Source of the DNA: Lacihabitans sp. LS3-19
Lineage (GTDB): Bacteria > Bacteroidota > Bacteroidia > Cytophagales > Spirosomataceae
DNA length: 64,000 bases
Direction: 5' to 3'
Assembly (NCBI RefSeq): GCF_024343575.1
Contig: NZ_RJUA01000112.1
Span: 1-64,000 of the forward strand
Program-made: the position numbers and the translations under genes
In this document: in pieces, positions 42,469 through 51,472 of the stretch
Numbering within the stretch: the stretch's first letter is position 1
Layout of the letters: each line of letters begins with the position of its first letter
The notes under the pieces: model-generated
What the model saw: only the letters and a program-made list of their open reading frames with translations
The model's database searches: none
Told to the model about the DNA's origin: nothing

Positions 42469-42488
42469 ATCAATCTATCTTAACATTA

Positions 42489-45248
42489 CTAAAAAAATCC
42501 AACTTCAGTCAGCTGAAGAATCACATCTGTGCTTGCTGCTTTTTCATTTCTAAAAACTAAATATACATCATGCTTTCCTTTAACGTCTTGGTTTAGTTTC
42601 AAAACTGCCGTGCTTGAGCGAGATCTGTTCCACTCAGCCAAATTGGCTCCTGCTGGTGGCCTTCCAAATGGCAATTCTTTCAGGCCTACAAAGTCTGAAG
42701 TTGCTAATAACTTGCCGTCTGGCTTATCTAATCTTAGCTCTACACTTCCTCCCATTGCCCCATTTCTCATGTTGGCTTGCACAAAGGCTACTATCTCTTT
42801 TATTGAACTCAAATCTATGTTTTTATAAACTCCATAAGATTTATCTCCAATAAACGAAAATGAATAACCAGCAGTGCTAATAACTTGCGTGCTGAAAGAA
42901 TTATCCAAATCTTGCGGACGAAGGTAATTTGGTTTTAAGACTAAAAGCGTTTCTTTAGTCAATGGCTTGGTTTTAGCAGAACCTTTGTCTTTGTAAGCCG
43001 CTCTTAATACAAAACTGCCAGCTGCACTTTCGTAGCTAGGCGTTTCAGGTTTCACCTCACCGCTAAGTCCTAATTTGGCCACGTTTAATTGATTGGTACC
43101 AAGACTAAAGATATAATCCACCATACGTTTGGCATTGATTTCACTCAAATCAGGGTGGGCACTCATACCATGCTCTCCCCAAACACCGCTTCCACCTTCT
43201 TTGATTTTCTTAACCAAATAAACCATATTTTCTGGCGTATTGCTGTACTTGTCAGCCACAGCTTGGTAACTTGGCCCGATAGACTTGGTGGTATATTGAT
43301 GACACGACTTACAGTCAGCAGCTTCTATTAAGTTTCTTCCAACGGCAAATGAGGCCATATCGTCCGCACTTTTTTGCTTGGCGGCAATCTCGATAGGATC
43401 AAATCCTTGAGGCAAATAATCAAACGTAACTGCCACTTCATCAGGCTTTATTTTATCGCCGTCTTCGTGGTCTTTTACCTTAACATTATAGTTTAAAGGA
43501 GTATTTCCAAAATAAAAAGTTTGGTTGCTTGATGCCAATACAATATCAACTTCTGGAGCAGTATTACCAGCCGTTATCGGAATTGACTGGCTGTTTTTGG
43601 CACCTTTGGTATCTGTTACTTCCAATATTGCATTAAAATTACCCGCATTTTTAAAAGTAAAACTAGGTTCTTTTCCTAAAAGACTTGCGACTAGAGCTTT
43701 CTTTTGGTCTACTATTTTCCACTTATAAGTCAACTTGCCCTCGTCATAGGCATCATAATCGTTTGAACCCTCTGCAGAAAATTTAACTGCCAAAGGCAAA
43801 GCTCCAGAGGTTTTGTCGGCATTTGCCACTACATTAGGTTTTCTGTTGCCTGCATTGTATTCTATTTTCACCAGTTTAGAGTTATCGTTTCCTCTAAACC
43901 ATGCAGAACCGTATTCTAACACATACATATCACCACTTGGGCCAAAGTCCATGTCTATAGCTGAACTGAAGTTCATATCTGGTAAGACACGTTCCATAGA
44001 GACATAGTCGCCATTTTCGTCCATTGTTACGGCCATAATCCAGCCACGCATAAACTCCGTAATGAGCCATTTACCCTCATAATATGCCGGCCAAGGTCGT
44101 GGTGCAGTAGCAAAATCTGCTTTTCTAAAAACTGGCCCACCTGTAGCACTTCTACCTGATGTACCAACCAGAGGAAACTCCGGAGAAGGTCCGTAAGGAT
44201 AATAAATAAAAGCTGGAACTGGGTTCGGAAGATCCCGAATACCTGTATTATTAACTGAATTATTTTGCGGGTGATTTACATCAAAGGGCTCACCATAGGT
44301 TCCATCAGCAGAATTGTATTTTTTGTAAGGTCTATTGTTTGCAATAAAATATGGCCAACCGAAAAACCCAGGAGCTTTGGCTTGATTAAATTCGTCATAG
44401 CCTTTAGGTCCCCATGTAGAATCTTTGGAGGCATCAGGTCCCACTTCTCCCCAATACAAATAACCCGTCTTTGAATCTAAATTTACTCTCCATGGGTTTC
44501 TGTGACCCATAGTATAAATTTCGGGTCTGGTCTTTTCAGTTCCTTTTGGAAACAAATTACCTTTTGGAATGGTATAAGTTCCGTTTGCCTCAGGGTGAAT
44601 TCTAAGAATCTTGCCTCTTAAATCATTCGAATTACCCGGTGCTCTTTGGTCGTCCTCGTTTTCATGGCCAGGCGTTTCTACCAAATTCGAAGATCCTTGA
44701 CGAGGATTTACTGTGTTATTTCCAACTGTTAAAAACAAGTTGCCGGCTTTGTCCCAGGTCATTCCTCCACCAGTATGGCAGCATTCTTCGCGTTGGGTTT
44801 TAACTTCAAGAATCACTTTTTCAGATTCCATCACCAGCTCATCATTTTTAAGGACAAATCTTGTCAAAATGTGCTTTGATTCAGTTGGATGAGCATAATA
44901 CAAATATACCCAATGATTTATGGCGAATTTAGGGTCAAGACTTATACCCATAAGGCCTTCTTCAGCCTCACGTGTTTGACCTTGTTTGTTGGTATATTTA
45001 GTATTTACAGTAATAAAGCCCGCATCAGAAACTTCTTTCGTTTTTTCATTTACGATTTTCACACCACCTTTACGCTCTACAATAATTACCTTATTACCAG
45101 GCAAAAAAGCCATTTCCATAGGCTCATCAAGGCCTTCTGCCAATACTACTTTTGTGAATCTATTCCAATCTGGAGGGGTTGGTTTGTCAGCCATAAAGCC
45201 AAACCAAGCAAGTATACTTAGAAAAAAAGTAAAGAGAATCTTTATCAT
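42489..45248 (-). CDS. PQQ-type sugar dehydrogenase with PKD, cytochrome c and C-terminal ligand-binding domains
   Basis: A 919-residue exported redox protein. Order: signal peptide (about 1-20); six-bladed soluble glucose/sorbosone-dehydrogenase domain (about 25-465, with EMAFLPGNKVIIVERKGG, HTGGGMTWDKAGNLFLTVGN, YTMGHRNPWRVNLD and GFFGWPY); PKD domain (about 470-570); a Bacteroidota linker; a c-type cytochrome with CKSCH (about 645-649) and a likely axial Met in GEHGMSAHPDL; and a beta-sandwich like CBM6 (about 770-919). Electrons from sugar oxidation could pass straight to the fused heme. It stands alone on the minus strand. Ligand and acceptor unknown. Confidence 0.9.
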   Translation of the reverse strand: MIKILFTFFLSILAWFGFMADKPTPPDWNRFTKVVLAEGLDEPMEMAFLPGNKVIIVERKGGVKIVNEKTKEVSDAGFITVNTKYTNKQGQTREAEEGLMGISLDPKFAINHWVYLYYAHPTESKHILTRFVLKNDELVMESEKVILEVKTQREECCHTGGGMTWDKAGNLFLTVGNNTVNPRQGSSNLVETPGHENEDDQRAPGNSNDLRGKILRIHPEANGTYTIPKGNLFPKGTEKTRPEIYTMGHRNPWRVNLDSKTGYLYWGEVGPDASKDSTWGPKGYDEFNQAKAPGFFGWPYFIANNRPYKKYNSADGTYGEPFDVNHPQNNSVNNTGIRDLPNPVPAFIYYPYGPSPEFPLVGTSGRSATGGPVFRKADFATAPRPWPAYYEGKWLITEFMRGWIMAVTMDENGDYVSMERVLPDMNFSSAIDMDFGPSGDMYVLEYGSAWFRGNDNSKLVKIEYNAGNRKPNVVANADKTSGALPLAVKFSAEGSNDYDAYDEGKLTYKWKIVDQKKALVASLLGKEPSFTFKNAGNFNAILEVTDTKGAKNSQSIPITAGNTAPEVDIVLASSNQTFYFGNTPLNYNVKVKDHEDGDKIKPDEVAVTFDYLPQGFDPIEIAAKQKSADDMASFAVGRNLIEAADCKSCHQYTTKSIGPSYQAVADKYSNTPENMVYLVKKIKEGGSGVWGEHGMSAHPDLSEINAKRMVDYIFSLGTNQLNVAKLGLSGEVKPETPSYESAAGSFVLRAAYKDKGSAKTKPLTKETLLVLKPNYLRPQDLDNSFSTQVISTAGYSFSFIGDKSYGVYKNIDLSSIKEIVAFVQANMRNGAMGGSVELRLDKPDGKLLATSDFVGLKELPFGRPPAGANLAEWNRSRSSTAVLKLNQDVKGKHDVYLVFRNEKAASTDVILQLTEVGFF

Positions 45249-45373
45249 TGATAAGATAATTTAAGGTTGAAAAATTAAAAATACCACCAATAAACGGAAA
45301 CCCTCCAATTATTAGATGTATCAGTAATATTATTAGATAAGTTGGGATTTTTGCAGGATGAAGGGTTTGGGAT

Positions 45374-46915
45374 TTAAACCCAAACCACCCGACAAACCTT
45401 CTTTTCTTCATCATAGTTTAACTCAATAAAATGAAAGCCAGGACGACCAATAAGTTGAAGTGGGAATTCATGAGTACCAGAAAAAATAGGGATACTTTGT
45501 AGTATTGGATATTTCCTGCCTTGCGTATCAATTTGGTTGATAGTTAGGCTAGAATTTTGGATAGCTTGGATTTTGATATTTATACTTCCATCAGTTGTGG
45601 GATTTGGAAAAACTGTGGGTTCTAATGGTTTTTCAGTAGCTAGCAAAACCGACGATCTTCTTGCTAAAATACCCCCTTCAATTGCATCAAACCTATTGGT
45701 AAGTATCTGAGTAGTGATTGTTTCGGAACTTCCGAGCCATTTGGTGAGAACTTCGTCGTACACACTTCTGTAATCGTATTGAAATACAAAGTCCTTGTTT
45801 ATATCTAATGTATTAAAATCAAAAGGTTTACCGTAAACATTTCCATTTACGTCTTCGCCAAATACAAACATGACACCTGCAGCACCGTGGTCTGTTCCGT
45901 TGCTGTCATTTTGATTTGGTCTTCGGCCAAACTCCGATACAGTCATACCCACCACGTTTTTAGACAAATTTTGAGCCTTTAAATCCGCCATAAAATACGA
46001 AATAGCACTGCTAATTTCGGCCAATAAAGCAGCATGTTTTCCATCGGTAGTACCTTGTCCGGCATGAGTATCAAAACCATCAATACTCAGCAAATAAACT
46101 TTAGTTTTTAATCCACCTGAAATTAACCTCGCTACTAATTTCAACTCTTCCGTGAGTTTCTCTTTGGAATACTCTAAAGTGTTTTTACCAGTATCAAAAG
46201 CATCTTTTACAACCTTTGAATATTTGTTGGATTGAATACTTAGGTCTAAAAGGAAATTATGCTCGGCTTCGTAAGCTCCTTTTTCACTCAAAAAACTTTC
46301 GCCTGATAACAAATCTTTTCCTCTTTCATAAAAGTCATTGGGATTCTCAACAGAAATTCCCAAGTCTTGAGAACCAGACTGAAAAAGCAAAGAAGAAGAA
46401 TTGCCGATATTCATACAATTGGGATGGTCGCTGGCATTATTAATCTTTTCAAAATATCTCCCAATCCAGCCTGATTCAAGTCTTTCTGCATCGTTTTGGG
46501 GATTAATTCCACTCAACCAAATATCTGTAGATCTAAAATGTGAAAGATTGGGGTTTGGATAGCCGACTCCTTGAATTACAGCCAGATTTCCATTATTAAA
46601 CAAGCCGTATAAGCCATCGTTTTTGCCAGACCTTAAGGCAGGATTTAGATACGAAAGGGTGCTTCCTAATTTTAAAGCTTTGTTCTTCGGTATATTGAGT
46701 GTTTTTCTGAAAGTGGAATAATATTTATCATTTTCTGCAGGAATCACAGTATTCAATGCATCGTTTCCTCCAAACATTTGGATGATTACCAAAATATTAT
46801 CGTCTGGATGGTCTAAATCAAGATTTTTTACCCAAACGGGAATTTTCCCAAGACTAAAAGCCGAAGAAAACGCCGCTGAAGCTGAGGAATATTTTATAAA
46901 CTTTCTTCTGTTCAT
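45374..46915 (-). CDS. DUF1501 protein with Tat signal and T9SS sorting domain
   Basis: A 513-residue protein of the DUF1501 (sulfatase-like fold) family. It begins with a twin-arginine signal (MNRRKFIKYSSAS). The body shows VIIQMFGGNDALNTVIP, HFRSTDIWLSG, DGFDTHAGQ and VSEFGRRPNQNDSNGTDHG, all family hallmarks. The last ~80 residues form a T9SS sorting domain (FPNPTTDGSINIKI, then PGFHFIELNYDEEKK). The combination implies folding before export, then passage through T9SS to the surface. The gene follows the DUF1800 gene by 4 bp, as is usual for this pair. Confidence 0.9.
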   Translation of the reverse strand: MNRRKFIKYSSASAAFSSAFSLGKIPVWVKNLDLDHPDDNILVIIQMFGGNDALNTVIPAENDKYYSTFRKTLNIPKNKALKLGSTLSYLNPALRSGKNDGLYGLFNNGNLAVIQGVGYPNPNLSHFRSTDIWLSGINPQNDAERLESGWIGRYFEKINNASDHPNCMNIGNSSSLLFQSGSQDLGISVENPNDFYERGKDLLSGESFLSEKGAYEAEHNFLLDLSIQSNKYSKVVKDAFDTGKNTLEYSKEKLTEELKLVARLISGGLKTKVYLLSIDGFDTHAGQGTTDGKHAALLAEISSAISYFMADLKAQNLSKNVVGMTVSEFGRRPNQNDSNGTDHGAAGVMFVFGEDVNGNVYGKPFDFNTLDINKDFVFQYDYRSVYDEVLTKWLGSSETITTQILTNRFDAIEGGILARRSSVLLATEKPLEPTVFPNPTTDGSINIKIQAIQNSSLTINQIDTQGRKYPILQSIPIFSGTHEFPLQLIGRPGFHFIELNYDEEKKVCRVVWV

Positions 46916-46919
46916 TGCT

Positions 46920-48401
46920 TTAACATAAATGAAAATCTGGCGTTTTTAACAATGCCAAAAGCATAAGTTTCAGTCTAAATCCACCTTGCTCTATATTTGC
47001 AATCATATTGGGCCATTCATAATCTGGCGTTCCGCCTAAAAGCTCTTTTTTATATTTTTCTAATTGTGAAGTAGTAGGACTTTTTGCCAAAAACAAAGTC
47101 AAAATCTGTTCCACCAGTTTATCGGCATTTTCTTTTTGATCAAACTGAGCTATCCAAGTAATCATTTGTGCATTTGTTTGGTTCCAAACAAAATAGGAAA
47201 GCTGTTGCACCGCAAAAGGGAAGGTTCGGGTATCCGTCCATTTTCTATAACCAGCCCAACCTGCTACGTTTGGAGGATTGAGCAATTCTTGCCCCATCGT
47301 TACCATTACCCATTCTTTCCAGTCTTCTTTAACATCAAAATGTTTTGAGAAACCGACAACTGTTTCAGCTGGTGTTTTTATCTGAACTCCCCTAGCAGCT
47401 TCGCTAAAGAAAAATTCCGATTTGAGAAGCTGACTCAAAACTGGCCTAATTTCCCAATTATTATCTCTAAAAGTCTTGGCTAATGATTTAATTAGCTCTC
47501 CATCTGGGGCCTCGGGCTTGCTGTAGACAAAATATCGAAATAACTTTTCGCAGATAAATTCTGAAACCTCTACGGACTTTTTGCTTAAAATTATATTGAC
47601 TAAGTCTTTGATTTCTTGTTTTACACCAGCTTCGTAGCTCGCAGTAAAGGGTACATGTATGGTTTCACCTAGATAACTTTTTGCCTCAAAATCATGCTCA
47701 TTAGGTGCAATAAATGCTTGAAAAATAGGAAATTGCTTCCATTCCTCTGAAAAAACATTCACTTTCCAACCTGTAAAAACCCTTGCTCCTTCTTTAACGT
47801 CTTGCTCAGAATAATTCCCGATGCCAACCGTATATAACTCCAAAAGTTCCCTTGAAAAATTTTCGTTGGGAGCAGTTTTCGTGCTGTCTTTTCCATTCAA
47901 AAAAAACAACATTGCTCCATCAATAGCTATTTTTTCTACCAATTCTCGAAAATTACCTTGGTGTAATTCCCTAAACAATACATTTTGTCGATACATCAAA
48001 CCTGCATGCATCGGGTCGTCAATGGCAAATTTCGTGGTAAAATGTCCATGCCAAAAAAGTGTCATTTTCTCCCTTATGCTAGTCAAATCTTTTCCCATTT
48101 CGGCGGCCCACCAACGTTTGAGTTCATAGTTTTCCTCATATACTCGTTTGTAAACACCGTCTATAGCTTTCTGCTGGTCAGCTTGTGGGAGTTTCCACCA
48201 GGAAGGGAAACCTGAGTTTATCCAAGATGGACTTTGAGGCTTCGGATTTTTTAAGGCATTATCCAGTAAAAAATCCACCGCATCATCAGCTGTTTTACCT
48301 GCAAAATTTTTTAAGGTTGGCCAAGAAGTAGCAAAGGTAGTTCTCCTCAATAAATGAAGTGCATCTGCAGTACTAAGTGTTTGAGAAAAAGGCCTTAACA
48401 T
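46920..48401 (-). CDS. DUF1800 protein, partner of DUF1501
   Basis: A 493-residue DUF1800 protein. Typical features: ADALHLLRRTTFATSWPTL at the N-terminus, MTLFWHGHFTTKF, NENFSRELLELYTVGIGNY with EGARVFTGW, and LNPPNVAGWAGYRKW. No signal peptide is seen, although the partner has a Tat signal; co-export with it is one possibility. The pair is common in Bacteroidota, Planctomycetes and others; function unknown. Confidence 0.92.
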   Translation of the reverse strand: MLRPFSQTLSTADALHLLRRTTFATSWPTLKNFAGKTADDAVDFLLDNALKNPKPQSPSWINSGFPSWWKLPQADQQKAIDGVYKRVYEENYELKRWWAAEMGKDLTSIREKMTLFWHGHFTTKFAIDDPMHAGLMYRQNVLFRELHQGNFRELVEKIAIDGAMLFFLNGKDSTKTAPNENFSRELLELYTVGIGNYSEQDVKEGARVFTGWKVNVFSEEWKQFPIFQAFIAPNEHDFEAKSYLGETIHVPFTASYEAGVKQEIKDLVNIILSKKSVEVSEFICEKLFRYFVYSKPEAPDGELIKSLAKTFRDNNWEIRPVLSQLLKSEFFFSEAARGVQIKTPAETVVGFSKHFDVKEDWKEWVMVTMGQELLNPPNVAGWAGYRKWTDTRTFPFAVQQLSYFVWNQTNAQMITWIAQFDQKENADKLVEQILTLFLAKSPTTSQLEKYKKELLGGTPDYEWPNMIANIEQGGFRLKLMLLALLKTPDFHLC

Positions 48402-48470
48402 CGCGTTATATTTTCTGGGAAGATAATGCTAAAACGAAGAAAGTTGAAAAAAATTGAAAAGCCTATTTTC

Positions 48471-49028
48471 CTAAATTGATTTATTGATTTTAGATCTTTT
48501 AAAAGCGACATCTGTAGCAAAAAGCGGATATTCCGTAAAAATATTGGCAACAATATTCTTAAAATAACTCCGCTTTTGGGAATTTTTGTTAAAAATCCCA
48601 TTGGCATATCCTCGCCAAACTATCTCAGAAGTAGATCCTTCTATCAAAGAAATCATCAAAGTACCTTCTTTCAAGCTATATTTTACAGATTTGTAAGTAT
48701 CCTCCTCAGAATTATTATTTAGCCAATAGTTGATATTGGGTTGATCATATCCAGTGTATTTTATGGGATCGTAATACACATAAAAATTCACGAACAAATC
48801 CGGCTTATTTGCAGAATAGACATATCCTCTCGCACTCATTTGCTGAAGTATAGCCTGCTGTACGTCTTCACAAATATAATTGGTGTCACGTTGACATTCT
48901 ACAAAAGTATAAGTCTTGTAGTCATTAAACCCCAAAGAATATTTATAATCGTGCTCTATAAACACACGGTTGCTAAAACATCCACACAATAACGGGATGG
49001 AGAATATTAAAACCAAGAATTTTCTCAT
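48471..49028 (-). CDS. DUF4136 lipoprotein, copy 1
   Basis: A 185-residue lipoprotein with lipobox LCGC (Cys17). The DUF4136 body shows HDYKYSLGFNDYKTYTFVE, AILQQMSARGYVYS, PDLFVNFYVYYD and IVWRGYANGIFN. It lies 2 bp after the paralogue at 49031-49609; the two align along their length and share the final segment YPLFA. Function unknown; probably an envelope lipoprotein. Confidence 0.9.
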   Translation of the reverse strand: MRKFLVLIFSIPLLCGCFSNRVFIEHDYKYSLGFNDYKTYTFVECQRDTNYICEDVQQAILQQMSARGYVYSANKPDLFVNFYVYYDPIKYTGYDQPNINYWLNNNSEEDTYKSVKYSLKEGTLMISLIEGSTSEIVWRGYANGIFNKNSQKRSYFKNIVANIFTEYPLFATDVAFKRSKINKSI

Positions 49029-49030
49029 GA

Positions 49031-49609
49031 TTACATTTCGGTAATCTTCCTAGGTTTTTCTCCAGCGGCAAAAAGTGGGTATTGGTCAAAAATACTTCTA
49101 ACCACTGACCTGTAGTAGTTTACGGGCTTGTTTACTTGTTTATTAAACACCCCAGAGGCATATCCTCTCCAAATCAAACGGCTGCTCTCGGCATCTAGAA
49201 GCGACACCAAAATCATCCCCCCGCCGAAGTTGAAAGTTTGAACTTTGTAGGTTTCGTCGCTTTCATAGCGGTTCACCCATCGCTCCATAGAAGGTTGGAA
49301 ATATCCTTTATATCCTACCCTGTCTTTGATAATACTATAACTAACCAAAAGCCCAGGATTTTCGTCGGTTATTTTATATCCTCTGGCTTTCATTTGCCTT
49401 CTGATGGCATCTTGAATCTCGGAGCAAATGTTGGAAGTATCTATTTCACAATTTAAAAAATTGTAGCTTTTATAAACTGTAAAATCGGTATCATAACTAT
49501 AGTCGTTATCTACCAAAAGTTTCATGGAGTTGCAGCCAACTAGGCCAAAAATCGCAAGGAAGGAGAAAATAAAGATTCTTTTCATTTGGTTATTTTTTTT
49601 AGATTCCAA
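49031..49609 (-). CDS. DUF4136 lipoprotein, copy 2
   Basis: A 192-residue frame; the Met at residue 9 (position 49585) is the likelier start, because it gives a normal lipoprotein signal (MKRIFIFSFLAIFGLVGC). The body matches DUF4136: NDYSYDTDFTVYKSYNFLN, AIRRQMKARGYKI, PGLLVSYSI and LIWRGYASGVFNKQ. It is a tandem paralogue of the preceding entry and probably co-transcribed with it. Confidence 0.88.
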   Translation of the reverse strand: MESKKNNQMKRIFIFSFLAIFGLVGCNSMKLLVDNDYSYDTDFTVYKSYNFLNCEIDTSNICSEIQDAIRRQMKARGYKITDENPGLLVSYSIIKDRVGYKGYFQPSMERWVNRYESDETYKVQTFNFGGGMILVSLLDAESSRLIWRGYASGVFNKQVNKPVNYYRSVVRSIFDQYPLFAAGEKPRKITEM

Positions 49610-49701
49610 TAACTACGTAAAACTTTAGCTTTCAGTTGCTTATTTTTACGAATTTTAGCAAAAGTTTTTCAAGAATCAAACTAATAAACCAAAAAAAGGT
49701 T

Positions 49702-50730
49702 TTAAAATCCGCAATAATAATTCAAAGCCTTTATCATTTCGCCTTTTGTGATGCTTATATCGTATTGACAAGTGCCTATTCCATCTAATAATGAGGCTCT
49801 CACCAAATTGCCTTTATTTTTTTTATCTTGGAGGGTAAGGTTTACAATTTTCACAAAATCTAATTCATCTATATACACATTGCCATATACAGCAAAAATA
49901 AATTCTTCGATTTCAAGCAGCGTAGCTTCACTAATCATTTTTTTGGTAAACGAAATATAAGCCTCAGCTATCATTCCAGCTGCTATGGCCTCACCATGCA
50001 AAAGTCTTTGTTTACCTTTATCCAAATAAAAAGTTTCTATCGCATGACCAATGGTATGTCCAAAATTTAATATTTTTCTTAAACCTTTTTCAGTTGGATC
50101 TTCGGCCACTATTTGTTTCTTTATCTCTACCGAATGACTTATCAAATCCGCCAAATCTTGATTTTCTAAATCTTTTACTTTAATCTCGTTCCATTTAGCT
50201 TTATCTCTGATGAGACAGTGTTTTATGATTTCAGCAAAACCAGAACGAAGCTCATTTGCTGGTAGCGTTTTCAAAAATTGTTCATCAATAAAAACCGTTT
50301 TGGGCAAAGTAAAAACTCCAATATGATTTTTATATCCCTGAAAATCAACCCCTAATTTTCCACCAACGCTGGCGTCAACTTGCGAAAGAAGCGTAGTGGG
50401 GATCTGAATAAAATCGATTCCTCGCTTGTAGGTTGCTGCACAAAAACCGCCCATATCACCAATTACACCACCACCTAGATTGACTATAAGTGCGTGTCTG
50501 TCCAAACTATTCATTGTCATTTCTTCCCAAATCTGCTGACAGGTATCTAATGTTTTATGTTGTTCACCACTTTTTATAACTATAAGCTTGTGAGCAGGCA
50601 AACTGCTTTTTACCAAAGGATAGCAATGTTTTTTAGTATTATTATCTACCAAAACCATCACTTTTGAATATGTATTTTGAGCAAAAAACTGTGAAAGACT
50701 ATCCGCAATTGGGCTTATGACTACTGACAT
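49702..50730 (-). CDS. aroB: 3-dehydroquinate synthase
   Basis: The second enzyme of the shikimate pathway, turning DAHP into 3-dehydroquinate (342 residues). Motifs: NAD-binding GGGVIGDMGGFCAATYKRG, IPTTLLSQVDASVGGK, and metal ligands in GFAEIIKH, FGHTIGHAIE and LLHGEAIAAGM. All catalytic residues seem present. It is transcribed away from rsmG. The nearby -7 box TAATTTTG (50753-50760) is suitable for its promoter. Confidence 0.96.
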   Translation of the reverse strand: MSVVISPIADSLSQFFAQNTYSKVMVLVDNNTKKHCYPLVKSSLPAHKLIVIKSGEQHKTLDTCQQIWEEMTMNSLDRHALIVNLGGGVIGDMGGFCAATYKRGIDFIQIPTTLLSQVDASVGGKLGVDFQGYKNHIGVFTLPKTVFIDEQFLKTLPANELRSGFAEIIKHCLIRDKAKWNEIKVKDLENQDLADLISHSVEIKKQIVAEDPTEKGLRKILNFGHTIGHAIETFYLDKGKQRLLHGEAIAAGMIAEAYISFTKKMISEATLLEIEEFIFAVYGNVYIDELDFVKIVNLTLQDKKNKGNLVRASLLDGIGTCQYDISITKGEMIKALNYYCGF

Positions 50731-50752
50731 TTTTGAAATTATTATTGAAATA

Positions 50753-50760
50753 CAAAATTA
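50753..50760 (-). promoter_or_regulatory. -7 box of aroB
   Basis: On the minus strand TAATTTTG matches TAnnTTTG exactly, 22 bp before the aroB ATG. The nearest TTTG upstream is too close (14 bp), so the -33 element is unsure. Confidence 0.4.
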
Positions 50761-50816
50761 GGGTAAAAATGAATCAAATAAAAAGGCTAAATTAATGTCA
50801 CTAAATTCAAAAAAAT

Positions 50817-50824
50817 TACCTTTG
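50817..50824 (+). promoter_or_regulatory. -7 box of rsmG
   Basis: TACCTTTG matches TAnnTTTG, 16 bp before the GTG start of rsmG. It forms the divergent partner of the aroB -7 box in the same 110-bp gap. Confidence 0.4.
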
Positions 50825-50840
50825 TAAAAAAAGTAATTTT

Positions 50841-51470
50841 GTGGACAACATAGAACTCATCTTAAAATACTTCTCTAGCTTAACAGAAACTCAAAAGGAG
50901 CATTTTGGCAAACTTAGAGAACTTTATGAATTGTGGAACGCCCAGATCAATGTGATATCTAGAAAAGATATGGAGCATTTGTATGAAAAACACGTACTTC
51001 ATTCTCTCGGAATTGCCAAAGTCTGTGCTTTTGTGGCTGGAACTGAAATTTTGGATGTTGGAACTGGAGGCGGGTTTCCTGGCATTCCATTGGCTATTTT
51101 GTTTCCTGAAGTCAACTTTCATTTGGTGGATTCGATAGGCAAAAAAATAAAAGTAGTAAATGAAGTAGCGGCTGGACTTGGCCTAACAAATGTAAAAGCC
51201 GAACACCAAAGAGCCGAAAATATAGAAGGAAAGTATGATTTTGTAATCAGCAGAGCGGTGACAAGGATGGAGCCTTTCGTAGAATGGATAAAGCATAAAT
51301 TCAAACGAAATCATTTCAATGCATTAGACAATGGCATTTTATATTTGAAAGGGGGAGATTTAACAGAAGAACTGGCAGAGGCAAAAAGGAAATATACCAT
51401 CTACGATCTTCCGAATTACTTCGAAGAAGAGTTTTTTGAAACCAAAAAAGTAGTTTATCTTCCTTTTTAA
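50841..51470 (+). CDS. rsmG: 16S rRNA (guanine-527-N7)-methyltransferase
   Basis: A 209-residue SAM-dependent methyltransferase that modifies G527 of 16S rRNA; loss gives low-level streptomycin resistance in other bacteria. Motifs: SAM site ILDVGTGGGFPGIPLAI, VDSIGKKIKVV, AEHQRAE and DFVISRAV, all typical of RsmG (GidB). It starts at GTG. A metzincin gene follows after 2 bp, so the two may be co-transcribed although functionally unlike. Confidence 0.95.
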   Translation: MDNIELILKYFSSLTETQKEHFGKLRELYELWNAQINVISRKDMEHLYEKHVLHSLGIAKVCAFVAGTEILDVGTGGGFPGIPLAILFPEVNFHLVDSIGKKIKVVNEVAAGLGLTNVKAEHQRAENIEGKYDFVISRAVTRMEPFVEWIKHKFKRNHFNALDNGILYLKGGDLTEELAEAKRKYTIYDLPNYFEEEFFETKKVVYLPF

Positions 51471-51472
51471 AT

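Noticed and set aside
45364-45386. Stem GGTTTGGG/CCCAAACC across the stop of the DUF1501 gene
   Set aside because: It lies partly inside the coding end and lacks a T-run on the minus strand, so a terminator call is not justified.
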